From Thiolinea disciformis DSM 14473 (GTDB lineage: Bacteria; Pseudomonadota; Gammaproteobacteria; Thiotrichales; Thiotrichaceae), in assembly GCF_000371925.1 (NCBI RefSeq), contig NZ_AQVE01000001.1, forward strand, positions 248,001-312,000: 64,000 nucleotides of DNA, read 5' to 3'. The notes beneath the pieces are model-generated. The model searched no databases, was not told where the DNA came from, and saw nothing but the letters and a program-made list of their open reading frames with translations. This document shows, one piece after another, positions 16,454 to 25,100 of the stretch (within the stretch, counting starts at the first letter, position 1; each line of letters begins with the position of its first letter). A program made the translations under genes and the position numbers.

Positions 16454-17209
16454 TTAGGCGGCAGGGGCGAATGGCAGGTGTTGATGCGAAACATGGTGTA
16501 CATGATAACCATAAAGCTCTTGAATGAGCTGCCCGTCAATGGCGTCGGTGTTGTGGCATATCAGCGTGCGATTTAAACAAGCCACACGACTGACATAATC
16601 GGAAATAAACGCGACATCGTGCGAAACCACTACAATGGTCATACGCTTATTCAATTTGCGTAGATGGTCAAAAATATCGGTTTCCAAGCGCATATCAATA
16701 TTCGCGGTGGGTTCATCCAAGATCAGAATTTTGGGATTACTCACCAATGCGCGTGCCAACATAACCCGCTGAAGTTGCCCACCTGACAAGGCTGAAATAA
16801 CGCGCTGGGCGAGTTGGTCGGCTTCCACTTCCTGCAATGCTTGTCGTGCGGCCTGACGATCTGCGGCGCTGTAAGGCCCGAAACGTTTGGTAGCGCCTAA
16901 ACGGCCTAATAAAACGGCTTGCTCTACTGTAATGGGAAAGTCGCGTGCAAAAGCGGGATATTGTGGCACATAACCAATTAACGACCTTTGTTGTTCAGGG
17001 GACTTGCCAAAAATGAGCACGCTGCCGTGTTGTAAGGGTAGAAAACCGAGCATGATTTTCAGAAGCGTACTTTTGCCGCCAGCATTGGGGCCAACTATCC
17101 CTAAGAATTCGCCTTGGGCAATGCTTAGATTAACGTTTTGTAGTACCGGCGCTAGTCCATAAGCAAAGCTGACATCCTGAATATCAATCGCAGCAAGTTG
17201 CTCATTCAT
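16454..17209 (-). CDS. znuC: Zinc ABC transporter ATP-binding protein
   Basis: A 251-residue ATPase with Walker A GPNAGGKSTL, signature LSGGQLQRVML and Walker B ILILDEPTANID, followed by the switch histidine in VVVSHD. The histidine-rich C-terminal tail (YHVHHVSHQHLPF) is a frequent sign of the zinc branch. The start codon shares one base with the znuA stop (TAATG). Confidence 0.93.
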   Translation of the reverse strand: MNEQLAAIDIQDVSFAYGLAPVLQNVNLSIAQGEFLGIVGPNAGGKSTLLKIMLGFLPLQHGSVLIFGKSPEQQRSLIGYVPQYPAFARDFPITVEQAVLLGRLGATKRFGPYSAADRQAARQALQEVEADQLAQRVISALSGGQLQRVMLARALVSNPKILILDEPTANIDMRLETDIFDHLRKLNKRMTIVVVSHDVAFISDYVSRVACLNRTLICHNTDAIDGQLIQELYGYHVHHVSHQHLPFAPAA

Positions 17210-18105
17210 TACTTTTCTCCAGCAATCAACCTAGAGACCTGACGTAAATTTTCTAGATAGTCATAGGCTAAAGGATTGGCTGCGACGACTTGTCCTTCAA
17301 TGGCTTTTGCAACTTGCTCAGCGGCACGTTGACTAAATTCAGGTTGCACAAGAATGGTCTTAACCTTGGCTTGTTTTGCTTGTTCGATAATCGTCGCCAA
17401 GGTTTTTGCACTCGGTTCTTTGCCTTCTGATTCAATCGACAATTGCACTAAACCATAATCATCGGCGAAATAGCCCCAAGCGGGGTGGAATACCATAAAG
17501 GTTTTTTGCCCAGTCTTGGCAAAGCGCGCGCTTAATTCTTTATCGAGTGTTTCCAAATCAGCGACAAACGCTGCGTAATTTTTCTCAAATTCAGCTTTGT
17601 GTACAGGACGTAATTCGCTAAATAGCTCCCGTAATTGAGCTGCCATTTGTTTGGCAAGGCGCGGACTCGTCCATAAGTGTGGGTCTAATTCATTTTCCAC
17701 AGCGTGGGCATGGTCGTCGCCATGCTGGTGTGCTTCCAACTTGCGTAAGTTTAAACCAGTACGTGCATCAGCAATGCGCATCGTTTTATTAATACTTTGA
17801 ATACGCGGTAATAAACCCTCTTCAAAAGGCATTCCAACGCGTACAAAAATATCCGCTTGCGCTAATTCGGCGATTTGACGCGCACTGGGCTCATATAATT
17901 CTGGACTGAAACCCGGTTGCACTAAGGCTTCCGCTTTGACGAAGGCCCCGCCCACACGCTGCGCAAAATATTGTTGAGGGACAACACTGGTAAAAACACG
18001 CAACACAGTTTCATCACTAGCAGGGCTTGCTTGGGTAAAAAAAAGAAGCATCAACACAAAAGCTTGCCATAAAACGCGTTTGTGCCATGAGTAAGACAAC
18101 ATCAT
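17209..18105 (-). CDS. znuA: Zinc ABC transporter periplasmic binding protein
   Basis: A 298-residue cluster A-I metal-binding protein with a signal peptide (cleavage near SPA-SD). Metal-ligand regions include the short histidine-rich loop HQHGDDHAHA (about 125-135), DPHLWTSP just after it, FHPAWGYFADDYG and a late acidic site. The short His loop suits zinc but does not rule out manganese. It leads a tight operon with znuC and znuB. A TATAACA half-site like Zur targets lies at 18122-18128, next to the ribosome binding site. Confidence 0.9.
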   Translation of the reverse strand: MMLSYSWHKRVLWQAFVLMLLFFTQASPASDETVLRVFTSVVPQQYFAQRVGGAFVKAEALVQPGFSPELYEPSARQIAELAQADIFVRVGMPFEEGLLPRIQSINKTMRIADARTGLNLRKLEAHQHGDDHAHAVENELDPHLWTSPRLAKQMAAQLRELFSELRPVHKAEFEKNYAAFVADLETLDKELSARFAKTGQKTFMVFHPAWGYFADDYGLVQLSIESEGKEPSAKTLATIIEQAKQAKVKTILVQPEFSQRAAEQVAKAIEGQVVAANPLAYDYLENLRQVSRLIAGEK

Positions 18106-18114
18106 TACCCGCTA

Positions 18115-18130
18115 TTCCTTGTATAACACA
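18115..18130. promoter_or_regulatory. Possible Zur-like half-site at znuA
   Basis: TTGTATAACA at 18119-18128 contains TATAACA, the half-site found in gammaproteobacterial Zur operators. It adjoins the AAGGA ribosome binding site (minus strand, 18116-18120). The second half is poorly kept, so this is suggestive only. Confidence 0.25.
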
Positions 18131-18361
18131 GAAGGTAGATTAGTGTAGAGTAAACGGGGTCAAAGCTCTATAAAAATTGAAACTAAGTTGCAATATTTGT
18201 TAGCAAGCCGCTAGGTATTATGAATTCATGTTACCTTTTGTTTTACACCATATTACTAGGAAATGTTGACTGATTTCGTTATCTTTTAGCGTGCTTCAAG
18301 CGAATGCATTTGGGCACTATAACAACTAAAGCTTAATGACAAACGTTCAAAGGAATGGGCT

Positions 18362-18979
18362 ATGAACCTCTCAGCAATGACACAGTTAATCCTGCAAAAT
18401 ATTCCCGTTTTTATGCGCCCCACGGTAGAAGATGGGATAACACTGCGCCGCTACAGTGATTTTTTTACGCGTTATGAAACAACGGTTATCAAAGGCTTTT
18501 ACGACCTCATTTATTCTGATCCTGAAGCACATGCGCATATCACCGGCATGACACGCCAGCAGCGTGAGTCCATTTTGCAAGAATGGTATCGTGTTACCAT
18601 GTCAGCCGGTTTCGATGATTTGTATTGGAATTGGCAAGCCTTAATGGGCATTGTGCGGGTGAAACATAATGTCCCCAATTCGGCAGTACTGAGTATGTGG
18701 TCATGGATTATGAATTTCTTGCAAGAGCGCTTACTGGCGGAGTTACCAGCGCAAGAAGCGCAACAGGTTATTCATATTCTGCACAAGTTACATGCTACGG
18801 TGTGTGGTTTGATTATCGAAAGTTTCATTTATACCCGACAAGAAGCGCTGACACGTGCATCCGGCTTAAATGAGCGTATTTTGGGGCGCTTGGTGAGTAT
18901 TGAAATTGACCAGTTAGTCAAGCAAGGGCAAAGTTTGGTCGCCGAACAAACGCAATTACGCATGGCTGCCGCCGCCTAG
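18362..18979 (+). CDS. Stand-alone protoglobin-like haem protein
   Basis: A 205-residue protein resembling the protoglobin/globin-coupled-sensor sensing domain. The pattern includes YETTVIKGFYDLIYSDPEA (helix pair), then WNWQALMGIVRVKHNVP, whose histidine fits the proximal haem ligand, and a long C-terminal helix. No kinase, cyclase or chemotaxis domain is attached. AAGGAATG precedes the ATG. Related single-domain proteins bind O2, CO or NO. The family call is by fold pattern read by eye. The gene is monocistronic. Confidence 0.65.
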   Translation: MNLSAMTQLILQNIPVFMRPTVEDGITLRRYSDFFTRYETTVIKGFYDLIYSDPEAHAHITGMTRQQRESILQEWYRVTMSAGFDDLYWNWQALMGIVRVKHNVPNSAVLSMWSWIMNFLQERLLAELPAQEAQQVIHILHKLHATVCGLIIESFIYTRQEALTRASGLNERILGRLVSIEIDQLVKQGQSLVAEQTQLRMAAAA

Positions 18980-19037
18980 GCTAAGTCTTGTTATCCTCCT
19001 CGCCTTTTGCGAAGCGGGTGTTAAGAGGAAATGGGTG

Positions 19038-19496
19038 TTAAAATGATGCGTCAAGGGCTTCGGGCGGAAACAGTTTTTTGAAGGTAAAAGCCTCTGCACT
19101 GGGCTCTTGCGTTTGTAATTGCTCCAAACGCTGTTTCGCTTCTTCGACGCTTGGCTGATGGCCTGTGGGAACCCACCATAACACCATATAAGCCTGCGCC
19201 ATGCGTGCAAACCATTCGCGGCGGCGACTCATAATTGGCGCATGGGCGCTACGATAGACAAACTGATGCAAGGCTTCTACACTGTCCCACACGGATAAAT
19301 TAACAATCACATCCTCACCAAATGGACGTAAGGCTGTCGCGTCGCCCGCTGCTGTTTGTAAGCGCCACACAAAGCCCTGAGATTGTTCTGCTAGCGCATT
19401 GATGCGATCTAAATTATCGACAAAGTCCTTGAGTTCCGGTGAATCAAGGGGTGCTAATAATGTCGCAATATTCAATTGAGCGAGTTGATATTTCAT
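19038..19496 (-). CDS. DUF3291 family protein
   Basis: A 152-residue protein of the DUF3291 family, which has a ferredoxin-like dimeric alpha/beta barrel fold resembling small monooxygenases. Characteristic segments are YQLAQLNIA at the start, SVWDSVEALHQFVYRSAHAP in the middle and WWVPTGHQPSVEEAKQRL near the end. It follows the AraC-type regulator gene by 4 bp, so the pair is one operon. The function is unknown. Confidence 0.85.
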   Translation of the reverse strand: MKYQLAQLNIATLLAPLDSPELKDFVDNLDRINALAEQSQGFVWRLQTAAGDATALRPFGEDVIVNLSVWDSVEALHQFVYRSAHAPIMSRRREWFARMAQAYMVLWWVPTGHQPSVEEAKQRLEQLQTQEPSAEAFTFKKLFPPEALDASF

Positions 19497-19500
19497 CGCA

Positions 19501-20307
19501 TTAGATTCTCATAAAATGTTGTTGATACGTTTTTGGGGTAAGGGCCAGGCGTCTTTTGAAGTGGCGCTGAAAATGAGCCTGATCTGCAAAGCCTAGTGTT
19601 TGAGCCACTTCACTTAAATGAGCACCTTGCCGCAATAAAGGTTTAGCTTGTTGGATGCGCCGATCCAATTGAAACGCATGAGGTGGTAAACCATAAGTTT
19701 TCTTAAAATGCCGCACCAACTGATAAGGTGTCAAACCAGCTACTGCACTGAGTTCTTGCAAATGGAATTCCTGATCCGCTTGTTCATGTAGTAGATTTCT
19801 TACCCGCCGCAAACCGGCTGGCTCAATCATTTGAACAGTGGGTTCGTGTCTTCGCCACAAAGCACCACATAAATCGATGAGCTGAGACTCGATAATGAAG
19901 GCCGTCTCGTCCTCTACCACGCTAGTAAATAGTGCATTGAATAAGTTGTGAAGCTTTGGAGAGTTTTGATAAGGGTGGGCAAAGCTTAGTGTTTGAGAGC
20001 TTTGGAGTAATGTGTTTAAGTAGGGTGCTTCGACGAATACCATACGATAAGACCAAGGTTCAGCGCTGGGATTGCAAGCATGAACTAATGCAGCATCTAT
20101 GGTGATGAGATCACCGACTTTAATGAAGCACTGTTGTTGACCCGATTGATACAGTGCCTGCCCCTCATCCACTAGCCCGATTGAATACTCAGCATGAGTA
20201 TGTAGATCATAGCCGATTGAACTGCGCCAATTGCGACGCAACTCAATCGCCATAGCTGCGCTTGAGCGTTTAAGCCAAACGCTGGGCTGCTGCATATCAA
20301 ACTTCAT
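19501..20307 (-). CDS. AraC-family transcriptional regulator
   Basis: About 268 residues from the first ATG (a TTG start at 20331 is open). The N-terminal cupin-type ligand domain has HTHAEYSIGLVDEG and GDLITIDAALVHAC; the C-terminal AraC double helix-turn-helix (about 175-268) has LSAVAGLTPYQLVRHFKKTYG and FADQAHFQRHFKRRL. It is co-transcribed with the DUF3291 gene and may control it; a small-molecule inducer is expected from the cupin domain. Confidence 0.9.
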   Translation of the reverse strand: MKFDMQQPSVWLKRSSAAMAIELRRNWRSSIGYDLHTHAEYSIGLVDEGQALYQSGQQQCFIKVGDLITIDAALVHACNPSAEPWSYRMVFVEAPYLNTLLQSSQTLSFAHPYQNSPKLHNLFNALFTSVVEDETAFIIESQLIDLCGALWRRHEPTVQMIEPAGLRRVRNLLHEQADQEFHLQELSAVAGLTPYQLVRHFKKTYGLPPHAFQLDRRIQQAKPLLRQGAHLSEVAQTLGFADQAHFQRHFKRRLALTPKTYQQHFMRI

Positions 20308-20402
20308 AAACTTAAGGACAGATAGATTCAATAGTCGTTAGTTTACCGCTTCGCGCTTGGGAATGATTGAATGAAATTGCAGATTAAGTTTTATCTACTT
20401 AA

Positions 20403-20445
20403 AGTTAAAAGCTAATATTATAGCTATAGTAAAGAAAGATTAACT
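20403..20445. promoter_or_regulatory. Inverted repeats in the hipB-like promoter
   Basis: AGTTAA (20403-20408) with TTAACT (20440-20445), enclosing AGCTA/TAGCT (20410-20414 with 20421-20425). The region is very AT-rich and ends 15 bp before the start codon of the XRE regulator. Autoregulation by HipB-like antitoxins at such sites is known, so it is a plausible operator. Confidence 0.35.
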
Positions 20446-20460
20446 ATTAAAGGTAATATA

Positions 20461-20751
20461 ATGACTTTTAGTTTTAATACACCAGAATCTTTATTACTTG
20501 TCATAGCAGCTAGGGCGAAGGCAAGGCGTTTGGCGGAAAAACTGACACGGCGCACCTTAGCTGGTAAATCGGGTGTAGCGGAGGCCAATATCAAACGCTT
20601 TGAAACCACTGGGCAGATTAACTTTCAGAACCTACTGAAAATCGCGTATGTGCTAGGGGAGATGAATGAGTTCGAGCGCTTATTTCAAGAAAAACCGCCC
20701 CAAATGATTGCGGAGCTCAGCAAAAAACCAAGGCAACGAGGGAGCTTATGA
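20461..20751 (+). CDS. XRE-family HipB-like regulator/antitoxin
   Basis: A 96-residue helix-turn-helix protein. RRTLAGKSGVAEANIKRFETTG is the DNA-binding motif, and NLLKIAYVLGEMNEFERLF is the usual following helix pair. The stop overlaps the start of a HipA-like fragment (ATGA), the normal hipBA arrangement. The AAAGG site before the ATG fits. The antitoxin looks whole while its toxin partner is truncated after 25 codons, leaving an orphan regulator. Confidence 0.8.
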   Translation: MTFSFNTPESLLLVIAARAKARRLAEKLTRRTLAGKSGVAEANIKRFETTGQINFQNLLKIAYVLGEMNEFERLFQEKPPQMIAELSKKPRQRGSL

Positions 20752-20825
20752 AACATACCACACACTTAAAAGTGTTGCTGGCGGGGGCAGTGGTAGGGGA
20801 GTTAGGGGTTGATCCGCGAGTATGA
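20748..20825 (+). pseudogene. 5' remnant of a hipA toxin gene
   Basis: Only 25 codons remain (MKHTTHLKVLLAGAVVGELG, then VDPRV and stop). The KVLLAG..VGEL pattern matches the start of HipA kinases, and the 4-bp overlap with the hipB-like gene is the family arrangement. The frame ends where an unrelated reversed gene remnant begins, so a rearrangement removed the rest. Confidence 0.65.
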
Positions 20826-21009
20826 TTATCAATCCACTTTAACAGCTCATTCACGTCGTGATAATGCTTGCCCACGCCTTTACCAAAATACCCTAACTCT
20901 GCCCACAAAAAGGCGGTTCTAAAGCTTGACGTACCCGCTCATCAAATGTGGGGTCTGGACGTGGTTGGGCGAATGTAACTGAGCTGGTAAAACAGAATAA
21001 GGCAGTGGC
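20826..21009 (-). pseudogene. Frameshifted fragment of a secreted-protein gene
   Basis: On the minus strand, ATALFCFTSSVTFAQPRPDP looks like the end of a signal peptide and a mature N-terminus, and runs on to ALEPPF. One added T in the T5 tract near 20910-20915 joins it to LWAELGYFGKGVGKHYHDVN and then ELLKWIDNH. The start is missing (an in-frame stop at 21010-21012) and the 3' end runs into the hipA remnant. The parent family is not recognised. Confidence 0.5.
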
Positions 21010-21067
21010 CTAAATAGCGTTTATCGCTTAAACCCAGTGTTGAATCCCTAGGGTTTGAGCTTAGCCT

Positions 21068-21877
21068 TTAATGAGAACCATTCCAAAACACTCGCATACT
21101 GTTTTGCCAGACCTGCGGTAATAGCTCCTCCACCGCTAGACCCTTCACTCTTGCCACTTGCTCCGCAATAAAGGGTAGATACTTCGGTTCGTTTTTTTGT
21201 CCCCGATAGGGGATAGGGGTTAAATATGGTGCATCGGTTTCAAATAGAATTTGTTCGACCGGTGTTAAACCAATAATTTCTCGCACATTGTCCGCTGGTT
21301 TAAAAGTGCTAATGCCATTGAAACCTAAACAGAAACCTTCGCCTAAACAGTATTCCGCCAAGACTTTACTCGAAGTGAAGCTATGAATGACTCCGCGTTG
21401 CTGCATTAATCCAACGAAGTTTTGCAAAATCGCTTGCGTATCTTCATCCGCATCACGGGTATGAATGACGACGGGCATATTTAAGTCAATGGCGATTTGT
21501 AATTGGCTTTCAAACACTTGACGCTGGACGGCACGGTCGGAGTGATCATAGTAATAATCCAAACCAATTTCGCCAATCGCCAGCATTTTGGGGTGTTGGG
21601 CATTCGCACGAATCTGTGCTTCAACAGCCACGTTATAGTCTTTGGAATCATGTGGATGAATCCCTTGTGTCCCCCAAACTTGCGCGTAGTGTTGTGCCAG
21701 TTGCATCACAGCTTCCAGATTGTCCGGCGATACGCCAATGGTAATAATCCGCTCAATATTCACGGCTTTGGCGGCTTCTAGTGCCGCTTCCAGCACTTCA
21801 CCTTCAAGATAATCAAGGTGGCAATGCGTTTCGATAATCGGGTGATTGAAAATTGGAATGGGAGGTTTTTTCGACAT
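21068..21877 (-). CDS. TatD-family hydrolase
   Basis: A 269-residue metal-dependent hydrolase, probably a DNase acting on DNA 3' ends as in the TatD/YcfH family. Metal-site motifs ETHCHLD near the N-terminus, GEIGLDYYYDH, PVVIHTRDA, VIHSFTSS and LFETDAPYL are all present. The ATG at 21877 is preferred over an upstream TTG at 21886. Confidence 0.9.
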   Translation of the reverse strand: MSKKPPIPIFNHPIIETHCHLDYLEGEVLEAALEAAKAVNIERIITIGVSPDNLEAVMQLAQHYAQVWGTQGIHPHDSKDYNVAVEAQIRANAQHPKMLAIGEIGLDYYYDHSDRAVQRQVFESQLQIAIDLNMPVVIHTRDADEDTQAILQNFVGLMQQRGVIHSFTSSKVLAEYCLGEGFCLGFNGISTFKPADNVREIIGLTPVEQILFETDAPYLTPIPYRGQKNEPKYLPFIAEQVARVKGLAVEELLPQVWQNSMRVFWNGSH

Positions 21878-21959
21878 CTTAATCAATACACGGGTAGTTT
21901 GAATGGCTTTGAAGCGTGCATGATACTATCAAACTTATTGGCCAACACGAAAACTGAAG

Positions 21960-22412
21960 ATGCGCCCCTTATTGCTTATCGCGAACACGCCCTCGGACAA
22001 TACGCTAGCCTTGCGCCAAGCGGTGGCGGCTGGTGCAAAGCGTACTGATTTGCCAGTACTTGAGCTATCGCCTTTTGAGGCTAATGCTGAGCATGTCTTG
22101 AATGCTAGCGCGATTATTTTGGGCACAACCGAGAATTTTGGCTACATGAGTGGTGCGCTGAAGGACTTTTTCGAGCGCATTTATTACCCTTGTTTAGAGC
22201 AGACCCAAGCGTTGCCAGTGGCGCTTTATGTCCGTGCGGGGACTGATGGAACGGGTACCGTGAATAGCGTGGAACGTATTATGATCGGCCTACGCTGGAA
22301 GCTGGTACAAGAGCCTATTGTACTGAAAGGTGCATTCAGATCTGAGTTTTTGCAAACCTGCGAAGAGTTGGGCGAGGCCATGGCCGAAGGCGTTTTATTG
22401 GGAATTTTTTAA
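21960..22412 (+). CDS. Flavodoxin-like NAD(P)H-dependent reductase
   Basis: A 150-residue protein of the flavodoxin/FMN-reductase fold. ASAIILGTTENFGYMSGALKDFFERI is the typical second FMN-binding loop, where a pattern of G-S/T and Y-M-G contacts the flavin. The N-terminal phosphate loop (ANTPSDNT) is degenerate, so flavin affinity is uncertain. It lies 40 bp upstream of a DUF1398-like gene and could share its transcript. Confidence 0.75.
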   Translation: MRPLLLIANTPSDNTLALRQAVAAGAKRTDLPVLELSPFEANAEHVLNASAIILGTTENFGYMSGALKDFFERIYYPCLEQTQALPVALYVRAGTDGTGTVNSVERIMIGLRWKLVQEPIVLKGAFRSEFLQTCEELGEAMAEGVLLGIF

Positions 22413-22452
22413 CGCAACACAAAAATAATTTTTTTATTGAGGGGTTTTATTA

Positions 22453-22842
22453 ATGGACAAAGCTTTAATTCAGCACGTCTCCGATGCCACTTTAGCCAGT
22501 CGAATGGCTTTTCCTGAGGTGGTCGGCAATCTGCTCAAGGCCGATGTAGATTACTATTATGTGGATTATGTAAAGCAGGGCAAAACCTTTTATAGCAATG
22601 ACGGGCAAACTGTGGAGACCCTGATTCATTATCAAAATTTGCCGCCTATTGCGCGGGCTTTAGATAAACTCACCCTCAAAACCATTATTCTCGACAGCCA
22701 AGTTAATCATCAGTCTTACGAAATCTTTACACGCCGCTCCATGGCTGCGGGTGTGGTAGGCTATTTTGCGTTTTTAAATGGACGGCGTGTAGTGTATTGG
22801 GGACGTGACGGCGAAAGTCATACCGAATATTTCCCCGATTAA
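22453..22842 (+). CDS. DUF1398-like small protein
   Basis: A 129-residue soluble protein. MAFPEVVGNLLKADVDYYYVDY and KTFYSNDGQTVET resemble the DUF1398 family, whose members are sometimes called phage envelope proteins without functional proof. A GAGGGG site precedes the ATG. The role is unknown; the assignment rests on pattern similarity only. Confidence 0.6.
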   Translation: MDKALIQHVSDATLASRMAFPEVVGNLLKADVDYYYVDYVKQGKTFYSNDGQTVETLIHYQNLPPIARALDKLTLKTIILDSQVNHQSYEIFTRRSMAAGVVGYFAFLNGRRVVYWGRDGESHTEYFPD

Positions 22843-22930
22843 CCTGCTTTGCTCATCAGCGTTGAGCTAGAACCATAATTACTCAAGCGATGGGCTAGCT
22901 CAGATTCGTAGTTTTATCGAGAAACGTGAA

Positions 22931-23557
22931 ATGGCCGTAACCGCATTCATGAAAGGTTTTGGCATGGGCGCTGGCTTAATCGTGGCGATTGGTTCGCAAA
23001 ATGCTTTCGTTCTCACCAGTGCATTGCGCAATCAGCATGTGATGCTGGTGGCAGGCTTATGTATTCTGATTGATGTAGCGTTGATTAGCGCAGGGGTTTG
23101 GGGGCTAGGCACATTAATTCAACAGTTTCCTTGGCTATTACAAATAACCACTTGGGGCGGTGCAGTGTTTTTGTTTATCTATGGTTTGCTAGCGTTTAAA
23201 CGTGCGTTACATCCTAGCCAGTTGACGGCCAATAGTGCAACGGCTGCTAGTCTACCAGCCGCCATCTTAACAACCTTAGCCTTGAGCTTACTCAATCCAC
23301 ATGTGTATTTGGACACGGTAATTTTGTTGGGTAGTCTGGGTGGTCAATTGCCCCAACCGCAAAATATTTGGTTTGCAATTGGAGCGGGGTTTGCTTCGCT
23401 CACGTGGTTTAGTTTATTAGCATGGGGTGGACGGTGTTTAGCACCTTGGTTTGCCAATCCCATGAGCTGGCGCCTACTGGATACACTTGTCGGGGTGACG
23501 ATGTGGTCAATTGCGTTTAGCCTTACGAAAGCCTCACTATTTTCACTTGCCACTTAA
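22931..23557 (+). CDS. LysE/ArgO-family amino-acid exporter
   Basis: A 208-residue inner-membrane protein with six hydrophobic segments. GAGLIVAIGSQNAFVL at the N-terminus and LSLLNPHVYLDTVILLG in the middle are hallmarks of the LysE/ArgO branch, which exports basic amino acids such as lysine and arginine. No dedicated LysR-type regulator sits beside it. Confidence 0.9.
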   Translation: MAVTAFMKGFGMGAGLIVAIGSQNAFVLTSALRNQHVMLVAGLCILIDVALISAGVWGLGTLIQQFPWLLQITTWGGAVFLFIYGLLAFKRALHPSQLTANSATAASLPAAILTTLALSLLNPHVYLDTVILLGSLGGQLPQPQNIWFAIGAGFASLTWFSLLAWGGRCLAPWFANPMSWRLLDTLVGVTMWSIAFSLTKASLFSLAT

Positions 23558-23628
23558 AATTCACTCTGAAACGCGGCTATTTCGGTAATAATAGATGGCT
23601 TCTATATCCTAAAAATACGAGCCACCAC

Positions 23629-25029
23629 ATGACCACCACCCGTATAGAACATGATTTACTCGGCGACAAAGAAATTCCAGCCGAGGCTTACTATGGCGTA
23701 CACACCTTGCGCGCTGTCGAAAACTTCCCTATCACAGGCGTTTCGATTTCCATTTATCCCGATTTGATTTTGGCACTGGCTTATATCAAGCACGCGGCTG
23801 CTCTCGCTAATCACGACTTAGGGTTGTTAGACGACATCAAAACCACGGCTATTGCCAAAGCGTGCGAGCAAATTTATGCGGGGCGCTGCCATGATCAATT
23901 CGTAGTGGATGTGATTCAAGGCGGGGCAGGAACTTCCACCAATATGAATGCGAATGAGGTTATTGCCAATTTAGCCTTAGAAAGTTTGGGTGAGCCGAAA
24001 GGCGCTTATAAAGTGCTGCATCCAAACGAGCATGTGAATATGAGCCAGTCAACCAATGATGTGTACCCCAGTGCATTGAAAGTCGCAGGCTATTTTGGCG
24101 TGATGAAATTACTCACGGCGATGTCGGTATTGCGTCAATCGTTTGAAGCGAAAGCGGAAGCATTCAAAGATATTTTGAAGATGGGGCGCACCCAATTGCA
24201 AGATGCAGTGCCTATGACCTTGGGACAGGAGTTTAGTACTTATGCGGTAATGTTGGGTGAAGATGAACAGCGTTTGCGTGAGGCTTTGTCCTTAATTACC
24301 GAAATAAATCTAGGTGCAACCGCGATTGGTACCGGTATTAACACGCGTCCTGAATATGCAGCCTTGGTGTGTAAACACTTACGCGAATTAACCGGTGTGC
24401 CGGTCATCACTGCCCCCAATCTCATTGAGGCGACCCAAGACTGCGGCGGCTTTGTGCAATTGTCGGGTGTGTTGAAACGTATTGCAGTAAAGCTTTCTAA
24501 AGTTTGTAATGACTTGCGTTTACTCTCGAGCGGGCCGCGTGCAGGCTTTGGGGAAATCAATTTGCCGCCGATGCAAGCGGGTTCATCGATTATGCCGGGC
24601 AAAGTCAATCCGGTGATTCCAGAGGTCATGAACCAAGTGGCTTTTGAGGTCATCGGGAATGATGTGACGGTCACATTTGCGGCGGAAGCGGGTCAGTTAC
24701 AACTCAATGCCTTTGAGCCAATTATTGCGCATAGCCTCTATAAAAGCGTGAATCATCTGCAAAATGCCTGCTTGACTTTGGCTCATAAATGCGTGGATGG
24801 CATTACTGCTAATCGTGATCACTTGCGTCGCACGGTAGAAAACTCAATTGGCATTGTCACTGCGCTGAACCCTTATATTGGCTACACCAATGCGACGGAA
24901 ATTGCGCAAGAGGCTTTGGTAACAGGCGGGAGTGTCTACGATTTAGTGCTGGCTAAAGGTCTATTATCAAAAGAAAAGCTGGATGATATTTTGCGGCCTG
25001 AGGTGTTGACGCAGCCACGATTAGTTTAG
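23629..25029 (+). CDS. aspA: Aspartate ammonia-lyase
   Basis: A 466-residue aspartase/fumarase-superfamily enzyme that converts aspartate to fumarate and ammonia. The flexible catalytic loop signature GSSIMPGKVNP (about 323-333), the STNDVYPSA segment and GGAGTSTNMN near residue 105 are intact. The absence of class II fumarase features such as a GTAVGTG-type loop (here GATAIGTG) supports aspartase. Monocistronic, with a weak ribosome binding site. Confidence 0.92.
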   Translation: MTTTRIEHDLLGDKEIPAEAYYGVHTLRAVENFPITGVSISIYPDLILALAYIKHAAALANHDLGLLDDIKTTAIAKACEQIYAGRCHDQFVVDVIQGGAGTSTNMNANEVIANLALESLGEPKGAYKVLHPNEHVNMSQSTNDVYPSALKVAGYFGVMKLLTAMSVLRQSFEAKAEAFKDILKMGRTQLQDAVPMTLGQEFSTYAVMLGEDEQRLREALSLITEINLGATAIGTGINTRPEYAALVCKHLRELTGVPVITAPNLIEATQDCGGFVQLSGVLKRIAVKLSKVCNDLRLLSSGPRAGFGEINLPPMQAGSSIMPGKVNPVIPEVMNQVAFEVIGNDVTVTFAAEAGQLQLNAFEPIIAHSLYKSVNHLQNACLTLAHKCVDGITANRDHLRRTVENSIGIVTALNPYIGYTNATEIAQEALVTGGSVYDLVLAKGLLSKEKLDDILRPEVLTQPRLV

Positions 25030-25100
25030 GGTTCTAAAACCGTTAGTGTTTAGGCAGCTTTATCATAAAGTTTTCTTTTGATAACTGATAGGAAAGCATA

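Noticed and set aside
20717-20908. Minus-strand frame beginning MWAELGYFGKG as a real gene
   Set aside because: It is the tail of a frameshifted fragment that then reads through the reverse of the hipA stub and hipB end.
24240-24674. Long open frame antisense to aspA
   Set aside because: Composition mirrors the aspartase codons, there is no ribosome binding site, and aspA has full family motifs.
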